Below, in pieces: positions 12,600-24,712 of a stretch of 64,000 bases of DNA. Origin of the DNA: Anaeramoeba flamelloides (Eukaryota; Metamonada; Anaeramoebidae). Within the stretch, counting starts at the first letter, position 1; each line of letters opens with the position of its first letter. Where the stretch lies: positions 4,724,001 through 4,788,000 of the forward strand of contig JANTQA010000042.1 of NCBI GenBank assembly GCA_027625915.1, in the 5' to 3' direction. Position numbers and translations under genes: made by a program. The notes below the pieces were generated by a model. That model did no database searches, was not told the DNA's origin, and saw nothing but the letters and a program-made list of their open reading frames with translations.

Positions 12600-12608
<9 letters not shown>
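10641..12608. mobile_element. TATATCCCTTAGCACC-family element, copy 2 (inverted)
   Basis: It starts TATATCCCTTAGCACCCGG and ends CTAAAGGGATATA. Compared with copy 1 it runs in the opposite direction: GGGGTGCAAAGTCCCCCAAA near 12244 and GATAATTGTTTACGAATCC near 12500 match copy 1's left part in reverse. It is longer than copy 1 because a 449-base MITE is inserted at 10685-11133. No coding capacity. Confidence 0.6.
10685..11133. mobile_element. TA-flanked fold-back MITE (CAGTCTTTCC family), nested
   Basis: The termini are CAGTCTTTCCAAGTCTACC and, inverted, CAGCCGTTCCGAGGCTACC. The two halves are nearly complementary along most of the element, including a TAATAGCTCATTTATT block in both arms. 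A TA dinucleotide flanks each side (10683-10684 and 11134-11135). This is the pattern of Tc1/mariner-type insertions. A second copy lies at 36472-36916. Its interruption of the older surrounding element gives relative age. Confidence 0.75.

Positions 12609-12666
<58 letters not shown>
12604..12666. repeat. Compound TA/TG microsatellite
   Basis: About 17 TA units are followed directly by about 14 GT units. The tract starts at the end of the copy-2 element, whose GGGATATA terminus probably seeded the expansion. Confidence 0.9.
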
Positions 12667-12744
12667 CGTTCTGAACCATTGATTTTATCTATAGGAATAT
12701 AGAATAAACATCCTCAGAAATATTTACAATTCATAAAAAAAAAA

Positions 12745-12965
12745 AATAAAAAAAAAGACAAACTTTTCTTTCAGCTTTCCAAAAAAAAAACATATTCAAA
12801 GAATTAAAAAAAAAACCATCAAAGTAAACAATTATTCAAAGGGAAATTCATAATTTAAACTGATTTGGAAATTAAACATTTGAAATATTGTATGATTTCA
12901 AAACTTGTTTTTTGGAAAGCTCAATAAAACTTGAGTTCCATTTATTTTGTTGCAAATAGTTTGAA
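12745..12965. repeat. Short MITE, GGAACAAAATTTTCATTCAG family, copy 1
   Basis: The arms are a TTTCAGCTTTCCAAAAAA block at the left and TTTTTTGGAAAGCTCAATAA near 12910 at the right, the latter followed by GTTCCATTTATTTTGTTGC. Better preserved copies are at 14299-14533 and 39127-39355. Confidence 0.45.
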
Positions 12966-12966
12966 A

Positions 12967-14298
12967 AAGAATTATTTCAGATATCTAAGAATAAAAATTA
13001 GAGGATTTTTTTTGAGATTGGCGAATGGGATTATTATTATAATAAATCACATTGAATGAATAATTTGTAGAACAGATAGATCTAGCATTTTTATTTGTAT
13101 AATTACAATAGTATTTTATATAACTATATCCAAATGATGAAATTTTCTCAATCTTGGATTCATTATGAAATAATTTCCAAAAAAAGCTAGTTTCTTCAAT
13201 GAATTTTTATATTCTATTTTTAATAAAAAATGGAAAAATAAATTTTTCTCATAGAGAAAATTTAGTTTTCTAGGTTGCTTAGTTGATTAGAATTTTCCAA
13301 CACTTAAATTTCTCAAAATTTGTGAATCCAGAATACTACCAATAACATATTTTAAATTTTACCCTTTTTTCGTTTAAAGATTCACGATCATCCTTTCAAA
13401 GTTAGTATTTTTCAAAATTGAAAATAAAATTGTATATAATAATTTCTCTTATATTTCACCAACCAAAGTTTAAAATAATGAAAGAATTTATTAATAAAAT
13501 TCAAGTCAAGTATGATGGACAATATATACTAATACTTAGTATTTGTTGAAAAATACATCCAACAAAATATTCATTCAGCATTTCAAAAAAAAAAAATTAA
13601 AAATAAAGAAAGCTCTAATTAAAAGTGTTTAAGTTTGATAATCACAGTTTTGGAAAAAAAGTAAAACAGGGAAAAAAATTTCCGCACGGTTTTTCTTTAA
13701 GGAACATTAATAGAACCCGAAAATGAAAAGTAAAATCAATAAAAAGAAGAAACCAATTAACTTTTTAATAATAATCCATTATATTATTTTCAATCAGCCC
13801 AACAAATACAATTTAAATCTGTTTTCTTATGGAAATTGTGGGTGCAGTTTTGAAGATCCACAAAAATAGTCAATTTTTCGAACAAATTTTGAAAAATTGA
13901 TCAATCAAAAAGAAAAACCCATACTAAAAGATAGTATTTAATAAACTGTTATTCTGCTGAATACTTCATTTTGTCTTTACTTATTTATTTATTCTTTTTT
14001 TTAATTGATCTTAATTTTCATTTTCAGTAATGTTCTCAATTAAAAACCATTTTTCACTTTATTTTACTGTTTCTCTTTTTTCCACAATAGTAAGTTCAAT
14101 TTAATGATTTTCCTTTTTAGAATTGTGGTTTATTGGAGTTAATCCTATCTTTATTTATTGTAATTAGAAAACTGATTTAACAATGTATACCTTTTGAGAA
14201 GCAATTAACAATATCATTGGAAAAAATATCGTTCTTTTAAAACATGAAATTGAAAAATCCTATTTTTAACTACATTTCAAAAATAGGATAAAATTGAA
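12967..14298. other. Gene-free stretch upstream of the Rh gene
   Basis: AT-rich, with stops in all frames. I see no protein, RNA gene or clear repeat here. Confidence 0.4.
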
Positions 14299-14533
14299 AT
14301 ACTGTTAATTGTAAAATAAATGGAACAAAATTTTCATTCACCTTTTAAAAAATAAAACACCTCTCAAGAATTAAAATATATCTAGAAAGACCTCAATTCT
14401 AAAAGGGAAAAGAATAATAATTTAAGCTTATTTAAGGTCTTAAAAATTTGAAATGTTACAGGATTTAAAATCATTTTTTGGAAAACTGAATGAAAATTTT
14501 GTTCCCTTTATTTTGCAACAAATAGTATTTCGA
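14299..14533. repeat. Short MITE, GGAACAAAATTTTCATTCAG family, copy 2
   Basis: The left arm carries CTGTTAATTGTAAAATAAA and GGAACAAAATTTTCATTCA. The right arm is its inverse (GAATGAAAATTTTGTTCCC, then TTTATTTTGCAACAAATAGT). Total about 235 bases, no coding. It lies 240 bases upstream of the Rh start codon. Confidence 0.6.
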
Positions 14534-14773
14534 AATTAATTCATAATCCCTTTTGAAAATAATTTTTTATTACTTTCCTTTGTAACCTTTATTTATTTTT
14601 TAGATTTTGAGTTTAGGGTTTAAAATTTAGTATAAACAAAGTAAAAAGTTTCAATTGTTCTTATTTTTAAGAATTAAGCCTGTTCAAACAATGACAAAAT
14701 TTAAACAGGAAATTGAAAATAATTTTTTATTTTTTTATCTTTCCAATTGCCCTTTTCAAAACTTCAAAAAAAG

Positions 14774-17700
14774 ATGAAAAATAAAAGCCAACAAGCATTT
14801 ATTATTTGTGTAATAATTTTTGAGATTATTATGATGGTTCTCTATGGGGTCTGGTTTGAATATGATACAAGTTATGACGAAGCCGAATCTCACTTGGTAA
14901 GTGATCCACGTGTCACTCGTTACAACCATATGTACATCAACCTGGCGATCTTTGTAATTTTGGGACTTGGCTTTGTGTTTTCCTTTCTTCGCCACTATGG
15001 GATTTCGAGTCTTGGGTATTGCTTTTTGATTGTTGCAATTAGCCTTCAGCTGACAATTCTTTGCAATACTTTTTTTCTCCAGGTCCACAACAAAAAATTT
15101 GAAAAGCACGCTTTAAATTATCAGGACATCGTCGAAGGACTGTTTGGCTCGTGTGTTGTTATGATCAGCTTTGGTGCTTTTATAGGAAAGGCATCTCCCC
15201 TTGTGTTGATTTTCATTACTTTTTTCGAAATACTCTTCTTTTCTTTCAATTATTATTTGTGTTTTCGCATAATCAAGGCATTGGACATTGGCCGATCAAT
15301 GATCGTCCATATTTTTGGTGCCTATTTTGGAATTGCTTTAACAGCACTCTTTAAAACAAAAAAAAGACCAACAGATTATGAAAAATATCGATCTGATCGT
15401 TATTCCAATCTCTTCTCTTTTTTTGGTTTATTGTTCCTTTGGGTTTTTTGGCCAAGCTTTAACGGGGTTCTCGCTCTTCCTGGTGGAAGGTATCGTGCAA
15501 TAATAAATACAATACTTTCCTTAGTGTCATCAACCACAGCCACATTTTTATTTTCTTCAATCTTAAATAATGGTTTGTTGTTTGTTTTGTATTTTTTGTC
15601 TTTACGATCAAAATTAACACCTTAATACCAAATTTACAATTTTACTCACTTTCCTTTATTCTTCTTTATTGGCTTGGCTTGAATCGAACAATTTTTTTAT
15701 TTTCCCACAACTTAGGAAAGTTCCAAATGTCTCACATAAGGACATCGACGTTTGCAGGTTTGTAATTTATTTTTTTAAAAAACCTTTTTTTCAACTCTTC
15801 CTTTATTTGTATCTGTACTTTACCTCGACAATTTTCACGATCTTTTCTTTTTAGTTTCGTCATTTATTACAGACACAAAATGATTAAAATTGTGTTCTCA
15901 AAACATACAAACAAAGGAAATATACTGGTATTTGAATATTAAATTGGAAAAACCTTTTTCTTCATTTTTCCTTATTTTTCATTTAGAATCACAAATAGAG
16001 TTTTCACAGAAACAGATTGTAATTTGTGATTTCTGTTGATTTGGTTTGTACCCTTTTTCAATTTTCAGTTACTTTTTTACAAATTTGGAATCTAAAGTGG
16101 TGTAACTAACCCAGATTGACAAACTTTAATCCATTACTAAAATTTAGCTACTGTCAAAAAAGATTGGCTGACTGTAGAAATAAAAGAAACAAACCAATAT
16201 GATGTCAACAAAATATAAGCAAGAAATAGAGATCTTAAAATAAATTTTAAAAAAGAATTATGAAGAGATTGAAAAAAATTAAATTTCAATTTTTTGAAAC
16301 AAAAAATTGAGAAAAACGATGAAATCGTTGAATTTTTAGTTTTATAATGAAAATCATTTTTAATCACAGAAATTTTGTAAATTATTACGAAATTTTTGAA
16401 ACCAAAGCATTTAATATTTTTTTGATCCTTTAACATTAAGGGACTAGTAAACTAAAAAAAAAATCTTTTAGTAAATTTAATAGAAAAGTCAAAAAAAATT
16501 TTATCACATCTTGAAATTGAAAAATGAAAGTAAAAATCTGATTGCTACAAGACCAAACTGACTTTTAATGCTATTTTCCGAAATGAATTATTGTTTTTCA
16601 AAGTTTTGATCCATTTTTCTCATATTGGAAAAGTTCAAAATTCAACATATTTCTGAATTATGTTAAAAAATTATTTTCTTTAAAAGAAGATTGAAATATT
16701 TTTGTATGTAAAAAAAGTGTGCAAAAATATACTTTAAAAATAGAAAACAACTAAGTTCTAAAATAACCCAGTATAAAACATCCAACTTAATTACAAAAAA
16801 ATTAACAATAATTATTTTAAACTTTTAAAAATATAATTTTTTTGATTCAAAAAACAGTTCGAATCAATTTTTTCTTTTTATTGGATAAAAAAAAACTAGA
16901 AAAAAAAAGCAAACAATTAAATTAAAAATTCTCCGAAAAAACTTTTTTAAAACCTGGAAAATTCAACTTATAATCTAAAGAAATACTTTATAATTTGATT
17001 ATTTTTAACCAATAATCAACAATCTCAATCTTAATTATTTCAGTAAGTCATTAGAAACCCAAAGATTAAATTTATCAATAGGCTTTACAATTATTTGACA
17101 AAATTTAAAGATTTTCAAACAAATAAAACAAATTCAAATTAATAATTCTAATAAAAAAATAATGATAGATATTATCAAATAATTGATTTAAATAATAATT
17201 CATTGTTTATACTCTGGATATTTGAAAAAGAATTACATTATCAAATCTCTTAAATTTCTTGAATTTATAAGAAATTTTCATAAATATTTGTGAATAAAAT
17301 AAATGTATCAATTTTTTCTGAATCTTCTTAAAGGATTCAATATTTGATTTATTTTTCTTGTATTTTTAAAATAAGAATAAATTTCCAAGGTTATTTGTTC
17401 ATAGAAACCAACAGGAATTACTAAAATTGAGATTCCGAAAAATAAAAATCTTTTGCGAATTTTTCTTTTTCAAATTTGATTCAAAAATCCAAAGAAAAAG
17501 GATCAAAATAATTTGACTTGGAAATTAAATTAGGAAAGATGAATTCTTTTCAAAATGATATCTCATTTCTCTAAAGTTGGTAAATGAAGTTTATTTATCA
17601 AGTTTAATCGTGTCCTTGTGAAAATAAGTACTTAATTGACTTTGGGGGGGGGTAAATAAGATTTTTTAGTCACTTAAAATATACATTAGGTTTTATTTTT

Positions 17701-20700
17701 TTTTTTTGTTATCATGTAGGCAGTTATTACATATTCTAAATTTCCCTTTATAAAAAACTTTTGATTTGAAGACCAAGTTTAACATCAGAAACGATTTTTT
17801 TTTGTCTTTCTTTTTATTGAAAGTTTTTAAAAAAATTTTTGAGGGGTAAAAAAAAAAATAGAGCTTATAAAATTCCAAAATTATCTTGACTTTTTTCAAT
17901 TTCCTAATTGCGCTCAATTCTATTTTAAAAATAATTATTAACACTACTTTTAATATTATTTTGAAAAGTTAAATACTGTGGTGTTTTAAAAAAAATTGTT
18001 AATAGGAGATTTTCAATTTTCTGGATTAATCTGAAAAATTGGATAATCAATTCTTAAAAGGGAAATTTTTAATAGTTTGGGTAATAATAAATAAAATTCC
18101 GTCTCTTGATAAATTCATTTACTTTTTAATTTAAGGGGGTAAGTACATTTTTCATTTTTTGAGTGCCACCATTTATGTGAAACTGAATTCTTCAAATCAT
18201 TTCTTTAGCCAAATACATTGATATTTTCATAAATACTAGAATGGAATATATCCTAGTATAAGACATTTTCATACCAACTAAAAAAATGCAAATCAAAAAA
18301 ATGAAAAAATTGATCAAAAAACAATAAATAAAAATCATTTATTACTTGATCTTATCTATAAAATTTTACACAATTACTTATTCTTTATTTGGTTTTTATT
18401 TTTAATTCTTTATGAAAATAATTTTGTTTGGAAAATTTATGAGAAAGAAATTACTTTTTATTTCTCAAGAATTTCCAAAATGAATTTAAAAATCCTATTT
18501 TCATTTAATTCATCTAATTCTAGTTTTGGTTCAGAAAATCAGAGATTTTTTAATTCTTCTTGAGAATAAGGGTTTATTGGACAAATTCTTTTGGTTTTAT
18601 AATTATTATTTATTTTCAATTAAAATGAGAACTCAAAAAAATACTGAATCTGATTGAAATTTTTTCTTGAATTTTTCAATTATTTTGATTTGAATCCTTT
18701 GTAACTGTTTTTTGGTTCCAAGAATTCAACCCCTTTATTTTAATTTTTTAAATAGTATTCTTTGTTTTGGCTTTGTTTGATAAAAATATTTGAAAAATGA
18801 ATTTTGAAAGCAAATTTGTCACAAAAGCTTTTTTAAAATAATAATAAATAGTAATGGGGCGAGAAATTCAAGGAAAAAAATAATTTGTATGAATACAAAC
18901 TAAGAAGATAAAGAAAACAAATCTTCGAAAATAGGCTTTTATCGATTTTTTTTTTTTTTTTCGGAATTTCTTGATTTCAACAAATTTATTTGGAATGGTG
19001 ATCTTTCGTGTTTGGTCTTCTAAAAGAAAATATTTGTTTCAAATGCACATCCTTTCGGGTATATTTTTTTGGGTTTACTGTTTGATTAATTTCAATCATT
19101 CGTATAAACACATCTCTAGATCCAAAACAAAATTTAATAAAACCAAAAATTTAATCAAAAAAAATGTTCAAAAAATTGAAAAATGAATGATTCCAACTCT
19201 GAATTACTTTGATTCGTTTCACGGATAGACTAGTGAATGGTGTTTTGGTTTCAAAGTTTCAATCTTCCATGGCACTCAAAAAATATTTTTCAGTAATGCT
19301 AACACAATTAAAATTTTTCAAAATGGTAAAATGTACTTACTTCCTTAAAAATGAATATCTTTAAACTATTTTTAGAAACTAAAGAGCATCGTTTACCCAA
19401 AATGAAAGATTATATATATAAAAAAATCATTTCAAGTACTCAGCATTTTAAATTTTATATTAAATTTTTCATATATTTTATAAGAAATCTATTGATTTTT
19501 TGGATGTTTTTTTTTTTTTAATATAAATATTCAAAAAATATTTTTAATGGTAATACTATTGATAATAAATAATCCTTAATGTCTCTTTCTCATTATTTTA
19601 TTTATATAATATGTTTTTATTAACCTTTTTAGGTGGTGTTGCTATTGGTAGTGCTGCGAATTTATATACCGCTCCCTTTGGGGCTATGGTGGTTGGATTT
19701 ATTAGTGGTATTTGTTCTGTGCTTGGAAATCAATATTTATATCCCTTTTTTTTTAATAAACTAAATATTCAAGATGTTTCTCGAGTCCAAATGTCGCATG
19801 GAATTCCAGGTATTCTTTTTTAAAAAAAAAAAAAAAAAAAAAATATAATAATCATTTCACACCTTCAATTTATGATACTTTTTTTGGATTAAATCACATT
19901 GATCCAAAAAAATTTTTAATTTCAAAACATTGAAAAGATTTTTTAATTGCTTTTAAAATCTGTTTTTAATTTATTTTAAAATTGAATTTTTCATCTAATA
20001 ATTTTTTATTCATGATTGAAAAAAAAAAAAAAAATTATTTATTTATCAGCAAACTTAAGCATGGCAAAAGGGATATCTTTCTCTTTATTTGCTATAAGAT
20101 TTTATAGAATTTAAAAAATAAGATGAATGTGAAATTATTCAATTAAACTCTGTTTCAGTCAAAGGGGCCCAACATTTTTTTCAAATATCAATTATTTTAT
20201 ATAATTGTCCTTTGAAGAACAAATAAGATATAAACAGAATAATACATATCAAAGAATTGTTGATATATGTCTGAAAGAAAACTAATTAATCAATAAATTT
20301 TCAAAAAAATTGAAAAACTCAAATTCTTAGGGCTCTATTGAGAAAAACAACGATGTTCGTTTTGAACTTCTACTGGTATTTAAATAATAAATATGAAACA
20401 TTTTTCACTTCATTTTCCATACTTTTCTTTTAGAAATCAAGCCACTAAACGAAGTTTGTTGGTATTTGTGGTCTCTATTTGAAAAAGGAAATGAAAATGA
20501 AGTGAAAATTTTTCACATTTATTAATCAAATATCAAGATCAAAGATCGAATTGAATTGCAATAGAAATCAATAGATTTCTCAACAATCTTTACATGGTTT
20601 CAATAACCTTAGAATAACACGTTTTTAACAAGTGACTATTGATCTTGCAATAAAAAAATTTTTTGCAACTGAATGAGTTTTAAAAAAAAAATCGAAAAAA

Positions 20701-23646
20701 AAAACAAAAATGTGTAAAAATGTGAAAAAATGATTTCAATTTTGGAAATTTCCAAAATAAAATTTTTCTTCTAATATCTATGCAAACCCTTTAAACAGAT
20801 GTATTATACCATTACAACTGGGCCCCTTTGACTGAAAAATAGTTTAGTATCGGAATTTCTTTTCCAGTTTTCTATTATCAATCTACAGCTAGAATCCTTT
20901 AAAAATAGAATTTTAGATGGAAAGAAAAACTAAACTTTGTTTCAGTCAAGGGGGTATCCAACATTTTTTTCAAATATCAATTATTTTATATAATTGACCT
21001 TTGAAGAGCAAATAAGAAAGAAGCAGAATAATACACATCAAAGAATTGTTGACATCTGACTGAAAGAAAACCAATTAATCAATAAATTTTCTTAAAAATT
21101 GAAAAACTCAAATTCTTATTACCACATTGAAAAAAACAACAATGTTCGTTTTGACCTTCTATTGGTATTTAAATAATAAATAGGAAACAATTTTCACTTC
21201 ATTTTCCATACTTTTCTTTTAGAAATTAATCCCCCAAACGAAGTTTGTTGGTATTTGTGGTCTCTATTTGAAAAAGGAAATGAAAATGAAGTGAAAATTT
21301 TTCACATTTATTAATCAAATATCAGGATCAAAGATTGAATAAAATTCCAATATAAATCAATATGATTTCTCAAAAATCATTTACGTCTGTTTCAATAACC
21401 TTAGAATAACACATTTTTACAAAGTGACTGTTGATCTTGCAATAAAAAAAAATTTTTGTAACTAAATTAGGTGTAAAATAAAATCGACAAAAAAAAAAAA
21501 CAAAAATGTGAAAAAATGATTTCAATTTTGAAAATTTCCAAAATAAAAGTTTTCTTCTAATATCCATTCAAACCCTTTAAACACGTGTATTTTACTCGTT
21601 ACAACTGGGTCTCTTTGACTGGAAAATAGTTTATTTATCCAATTTTTCTGGAAATAACTTATTTCATGAGGTATTTCCAAAAAAGTGGGGAATTTTTTTT
21701 AGATTTGAAATAATATTTTTCTCTTTGGAAGAATTCATATTCATTAATTGGCAATATCAAAATAAGTAAAATATTACTACTAATTTGTATTAGTATTTAT
21801 TATTTGTATTTCAATATATGTTATTCAAAATATTTCCAAAAAATAAAAAAAAAAATACATACTTTTTTTTGGAGAAAATGGGGTTCGGTTAATTTTCAAT
21901 AAAAAAACTGGAACCATGGTGAGGATACAAACTATTTTTAAACAATAAAATTCATTTATAAGTTTTTTATTCTATAGAAAATTTCTACAAGATTAAACCT
22001 CTTTTAAAAAAAATTTTTAGTATTGATCAAAAAGACGTGAATAAACACCAATTTTTACACCTTTGAAAAATATTATATAAAATTGTGAATGAGAAGTTTT
22101 TATATCTCTATTTAGTAATGTCTTACGAATAATCAAATTGAATTATTATTAATAAAGAATCAAAAAAATGATGAATAAACAATTTTGGATATTTGAATAT
22201 TGCTTTGAATATTAGAGTTGGGTTTAATAAGGATATTTTAAAAATAAATTTGCCCAGCTTTTTAGGAAATAGCCTATCCATTGCAATCATCATATTTTTT
22301 GATTAATGAAAAAATCAAAATTAAAAAAATCAAAGAATTTATTTTCTATTTTTTACATTTGTGCACTTTTGATTGCTTGAAAAGCATATATTTAAACAAA
22401 GAAAAAATATAAAGTATTTCTAATTTTGAGTATTAAATTAAGTTTATAAGTGACCAAAGTAAACTCCAATTCAAAATTTTTAACACACAAAAATTCGATT
22501 TTTGAAAAAAAAAATCATATTTAATCAATTCTCGAAGAAATACCAAATTAGAACCATTCACTAATTGAGATATTAACACTTGTTTTATAAATCGCAATAC
22601 TCACAAAACAAAAAATAAATAATTATCAATACTAATAAATCAAGTGTGTGTTAAAAATTTTGGAGAGAGCAAAACAAAAAAATGGATTTTGTAAATTTGT
22701 TTAAATACATTTAGTAATATTGATCGATCAAATGGTTCGATACTATCAACTAATTTATTTGAATTCTTCTATTTTGAACAACTCAACTTTAATATAATAT
22801 CAATCCTTGAAAAAAAATTTGATCGAACGAAACAAGTTAAGTAATTCAAAAAATGAAATGAAAGCAAAACACTAAAAGATGAAAAAATGATTTTCATAAT
22901 TTACAAAAAGCAAAATTTATTTCCAATTTGAATGAAATTGTATTATTGTGATTGTTTGGGTAGTTTTAACTGGGTGGGAAATTTTGAATTTTAGTTTATA
23001 TAAAAATTTTATTTAATAACATACTGTCTATTTAAGTTGAAAAGTATGTTTGTGGGTATGTTTAATAAAAAACGATTGAAGGCGTGAATTAAAAATTAAA
23101 TAAAATTATAATTTTTTAATCCTTTATCATAATTTGATAAAATAAAATAAATAATATATAATCCAAGGTATAATTGGTGGTATCGTTGGAATAATTGTTA
23201 CATATACATCATCGAATGATAAAGACCTTTATAATGGTGGCTTTGAAAAAATATTTGTAGCCAAGGATAAATATGCACTTCGGCAATTTGGTGCTCTCGG
23301 TGCCTCTTTAATAATATCTATTGCAGGCGGGTTGTTAATTGGTTTCATATTAAAATATTTTCCGAAATTAAATCAACCATTTGAAGATTCCGAATATTGG
23401 GTAAAGGGGGAAAGAAAACGGAAAAGTGAAAACGAAAAGGTTGAAGACAAAACAAATTCAAATACATCATCAAACGAAGAAATAATTATTTCTCAATCAG
23501 AATCAATATATTCAAGTGAAAGAAAAAAAGAAAATACTACAAACGATTCTTACACGGATAATAAAACCAAGTCATCATCAACATCAACAACATCACCATC
23601 TGAGAATTTATTAACTCCATCGACGAGTGAATCAGATTATAATTAA
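14774..23646 (+). CDS. Rh-family ammonium/ammonia channel, four exons
   Basis: Rh proteins form trimeric 12-helix membrane channels for NH3/NH4+ (and possibly CO2). Proposed exons are 14774-15572, 15716-15757, 19633-19809 and 23168-23646, giving 498 residues. All three junctions split a Gly codon (G|GT), and the joined text reads smoothly: ILNN-GKFQMSHI, TFAG-GVAIGS, HGIPG-IIGGIVG. Family marks are DIGRSMIVHIFGAYFG with the first pore His at 179, LFLWVFWPSFN, and SHGIPG with the second twin His at 336. The first ATG giving the expected first membrane helix is 14774; the frame is also open a few codons upstream but only from a TTG. The C-terminal ~90 residues are a Ser/Thr/Glu/Lys-rich cytoplasmic tail. 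The second and third introns are 3.9 and 3.4 kb and packed with repeats; the first is 143 bases. Confidence 0.92.
15890..16050. repeat. Dispersed 'GGTATTTGAAT ... TTTTTCA' repeat fragment in Rh intron 2
   Basis: A TACTGGTATTTGAATATTA start, then TTCATTTTTCC and ATAGAGTTTTCACAGAAACAGA. Related stretches lie at 33600-33780, 52430-52590 and inside the three 700-base elements described at 20144, 20931 and 59895. Diverged, no coding. Confidence 0.4.
16441..17650. repeat. 1.2-kb dispersed repeat, copy 1 (Rh intron 2)
   Basis: Similar in the same orientation to 43810-45010 along its whole length. Shared landmarks are AGTAAATTTAATAG near the start, ATGAATTATTGTTTTT, AACATATTTCTGAATTATGT, ATTCAATATTTGATTTATTTTT and GTCCTTGTGAAAATAAGT near the end. 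No inverted ends and no coding sequence are visible. Confidence 0.6.
18131..19347. repeat. Possible inverted-end element in Rh intron 2
   Basis: The left edge TTAAGGGGGTAAGTACATTT and inner TTTTTTGAGTGCCA are mirrored at the right edge (ATGTACTTACTTCCTTAA, and TGGCACTCAAAAAA near 19270). About 1.2 kb between. A 71-codon frame at 18971-19186 is hydrophobic noise. No second copy was seen. Confidence 0.45.
20144..20847. mobile_element. Non-autonomous element, CAGTCAAAGGGGCCCA ends, copy 1 (Rh intron 3)
   Basis: The inverted ends are (T)AAACTCTGTTTCAGTCAAAG plus GGGCCCA at the left and TGGGCCCCTTTGACTGAAAA plus ATAGTTTAG at the right. An inner fold-back is formed by TTCACTTCATTTTCCAT and ATGAAAATGAAGTGAAAA. 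About 704 bases, no coding. Copy 2 follows 83 bases downstream in the same orientation. Confidence 0.75.
20931..21633. mobile_element. CAGTCAAAGGGGCCCA-end element, copy 2 (Rh intron 3)
   Basis: Closely similar to copy 1 along its whole length and in the same orientation, including the CCTTAGAATAACAC and TGATCTTGCAATAAAAAA blocks. The ends are slightly decayed (AAGGGGGTATCCA; CTGGGTCTCTTTGACTGGAA). Confidence 0.75.
21640..21910. repeat. Dispersed repeat related to 43075-43330
   Basis: ATTTCCAAAAAAGTGGGGAA followed by TTGGCAATATCAAAATAAG, TATTAGTATTTATTATTTG, CAAAATATTTCCAAAAAATA and AAAACTGGAA recur in the same order at 43075-43330. Noncoding, inside Rh intron 3. Confidence 0.4.
22440..23000. 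repeat. Single arm of the 2.6-kb inverted repeat (Rh intron 3)
   Basis: Inverted relative to 4654-5200 and in the same orientation as 2630-3140. It shares AATCAAGTGTGTGTTAAAAA, TTGGAGAGAGCAAAACAAAA, ATTGATCGATCAAATGGTT and ends at GAATTTTAGTTTATATA. It ends exactly where the arms of the 2.6-kb structure meet the central element, 168 bases before Rh exon 4. Confidence 0.6.
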
Positions 23647-23960
23647 TTTAATAAAACCCATTTTAAAAAAATGTTAAATCAAATATGTTAACTTTTCAGA
23701 TTGTTATTTTTTTTTTTTTTTTTTTTTTTTTTATTATTCAACAAGTATTTGTAAAAATTGTATATTAGGTTGTCATCAGATTTTTTATTATGTATATTAA
23801 ATATCAATAATGTTCATATTGTATACTTTCTTTAGTATCGATTTATTCATGAAAAAAAGGCAATGTTACAAATATGAATTTTTTATAAGAGGATAATTGC
23901 AGCTGTTCGAGGGACACCATTGTTTTTTATAATAATCAAATCCATTAATTGTAAACCTTA

Positions 23961-24712
23961 TGGGATTATCGTCACAATAGATTTCTCTTATATCAAATCA
24001 TGTTGTAATTGGGTGTAAACGATATTAGTGTTGTCTGGTTCAAATAGGTTGAAAAATCGATTATTCAAGAAGTAATATTTTGTTAGTCTCATCAATTAAA
24101 AATGATCCTTGTATTAGTATTAAACTCCAACAATTCATGAAAAAAATCTGCATTTCACAACAAATTTAAAGATTGAATTATCAATATTCAGACGACAAAT
24201 TTGTAAAATATTTCTCTTAAATTTGTGGCGAAATGTCGATTTGTTGCTAAAATATTTAATTTTTTAAAAAATTAAATAATTAACCAATAGATTTTTTTGG
24301 AAAACTATTTTTGAAATATTGCAAATAACTTCATGTTACAATTATCTTTTTCAAAAGAGAAAAAAAAAATAATCAGTCTTTGGGTTTTTATGTTGATGAC
24401 TGTTGAGTTAATCTTTGAAATTAAAAAATTATTACTTTTGGAAGTTCCTAAAGTTGAATAATTAAATTCTGAAAAATATATTATCTGGATTTTCTATTTT
24501 TAGATTGGAGAAAAGGAATTAAAAAAAAAAAATTTTGAAAAAATGAAAATTTTTTAAAGTGATCATTAGTAAAAAATGTAGGAATATTTTTTTAAATATA
24601 AAATTTATCATAGAATTTTTCAAGCTATTTGAGTCATAGTGCACTAATACTGTTTACACCCAATTACAACATTTTTTAATAATAGAGAAATCTATTGTGA
24701 CGATAATCACTT
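23961..24712. mobile_element. Non-autonomous element, GGGATTATCGTCACAATAG ends, copy 1
   Basis: The inverted ends are about 65 bases long: GGGATTATCGTCACAATAGA ... GTTGTAATTGGGTGTAAAC at the left against GTTTACACCCAATTACAAC ... TCTATTGTGACGATAATCAC at the right. Related copies are at 40570-41270 (same direction) and 51440-52200 (inverted). No coding. It starts about 300 bases after the Rh stop codon. Confidence 0.7.

Noticed and set aside
14756-15109. Minus-strand frame opposite Rh exon 1
   Set aside because: Shadow of the conserved Rh sequence on the + strand.
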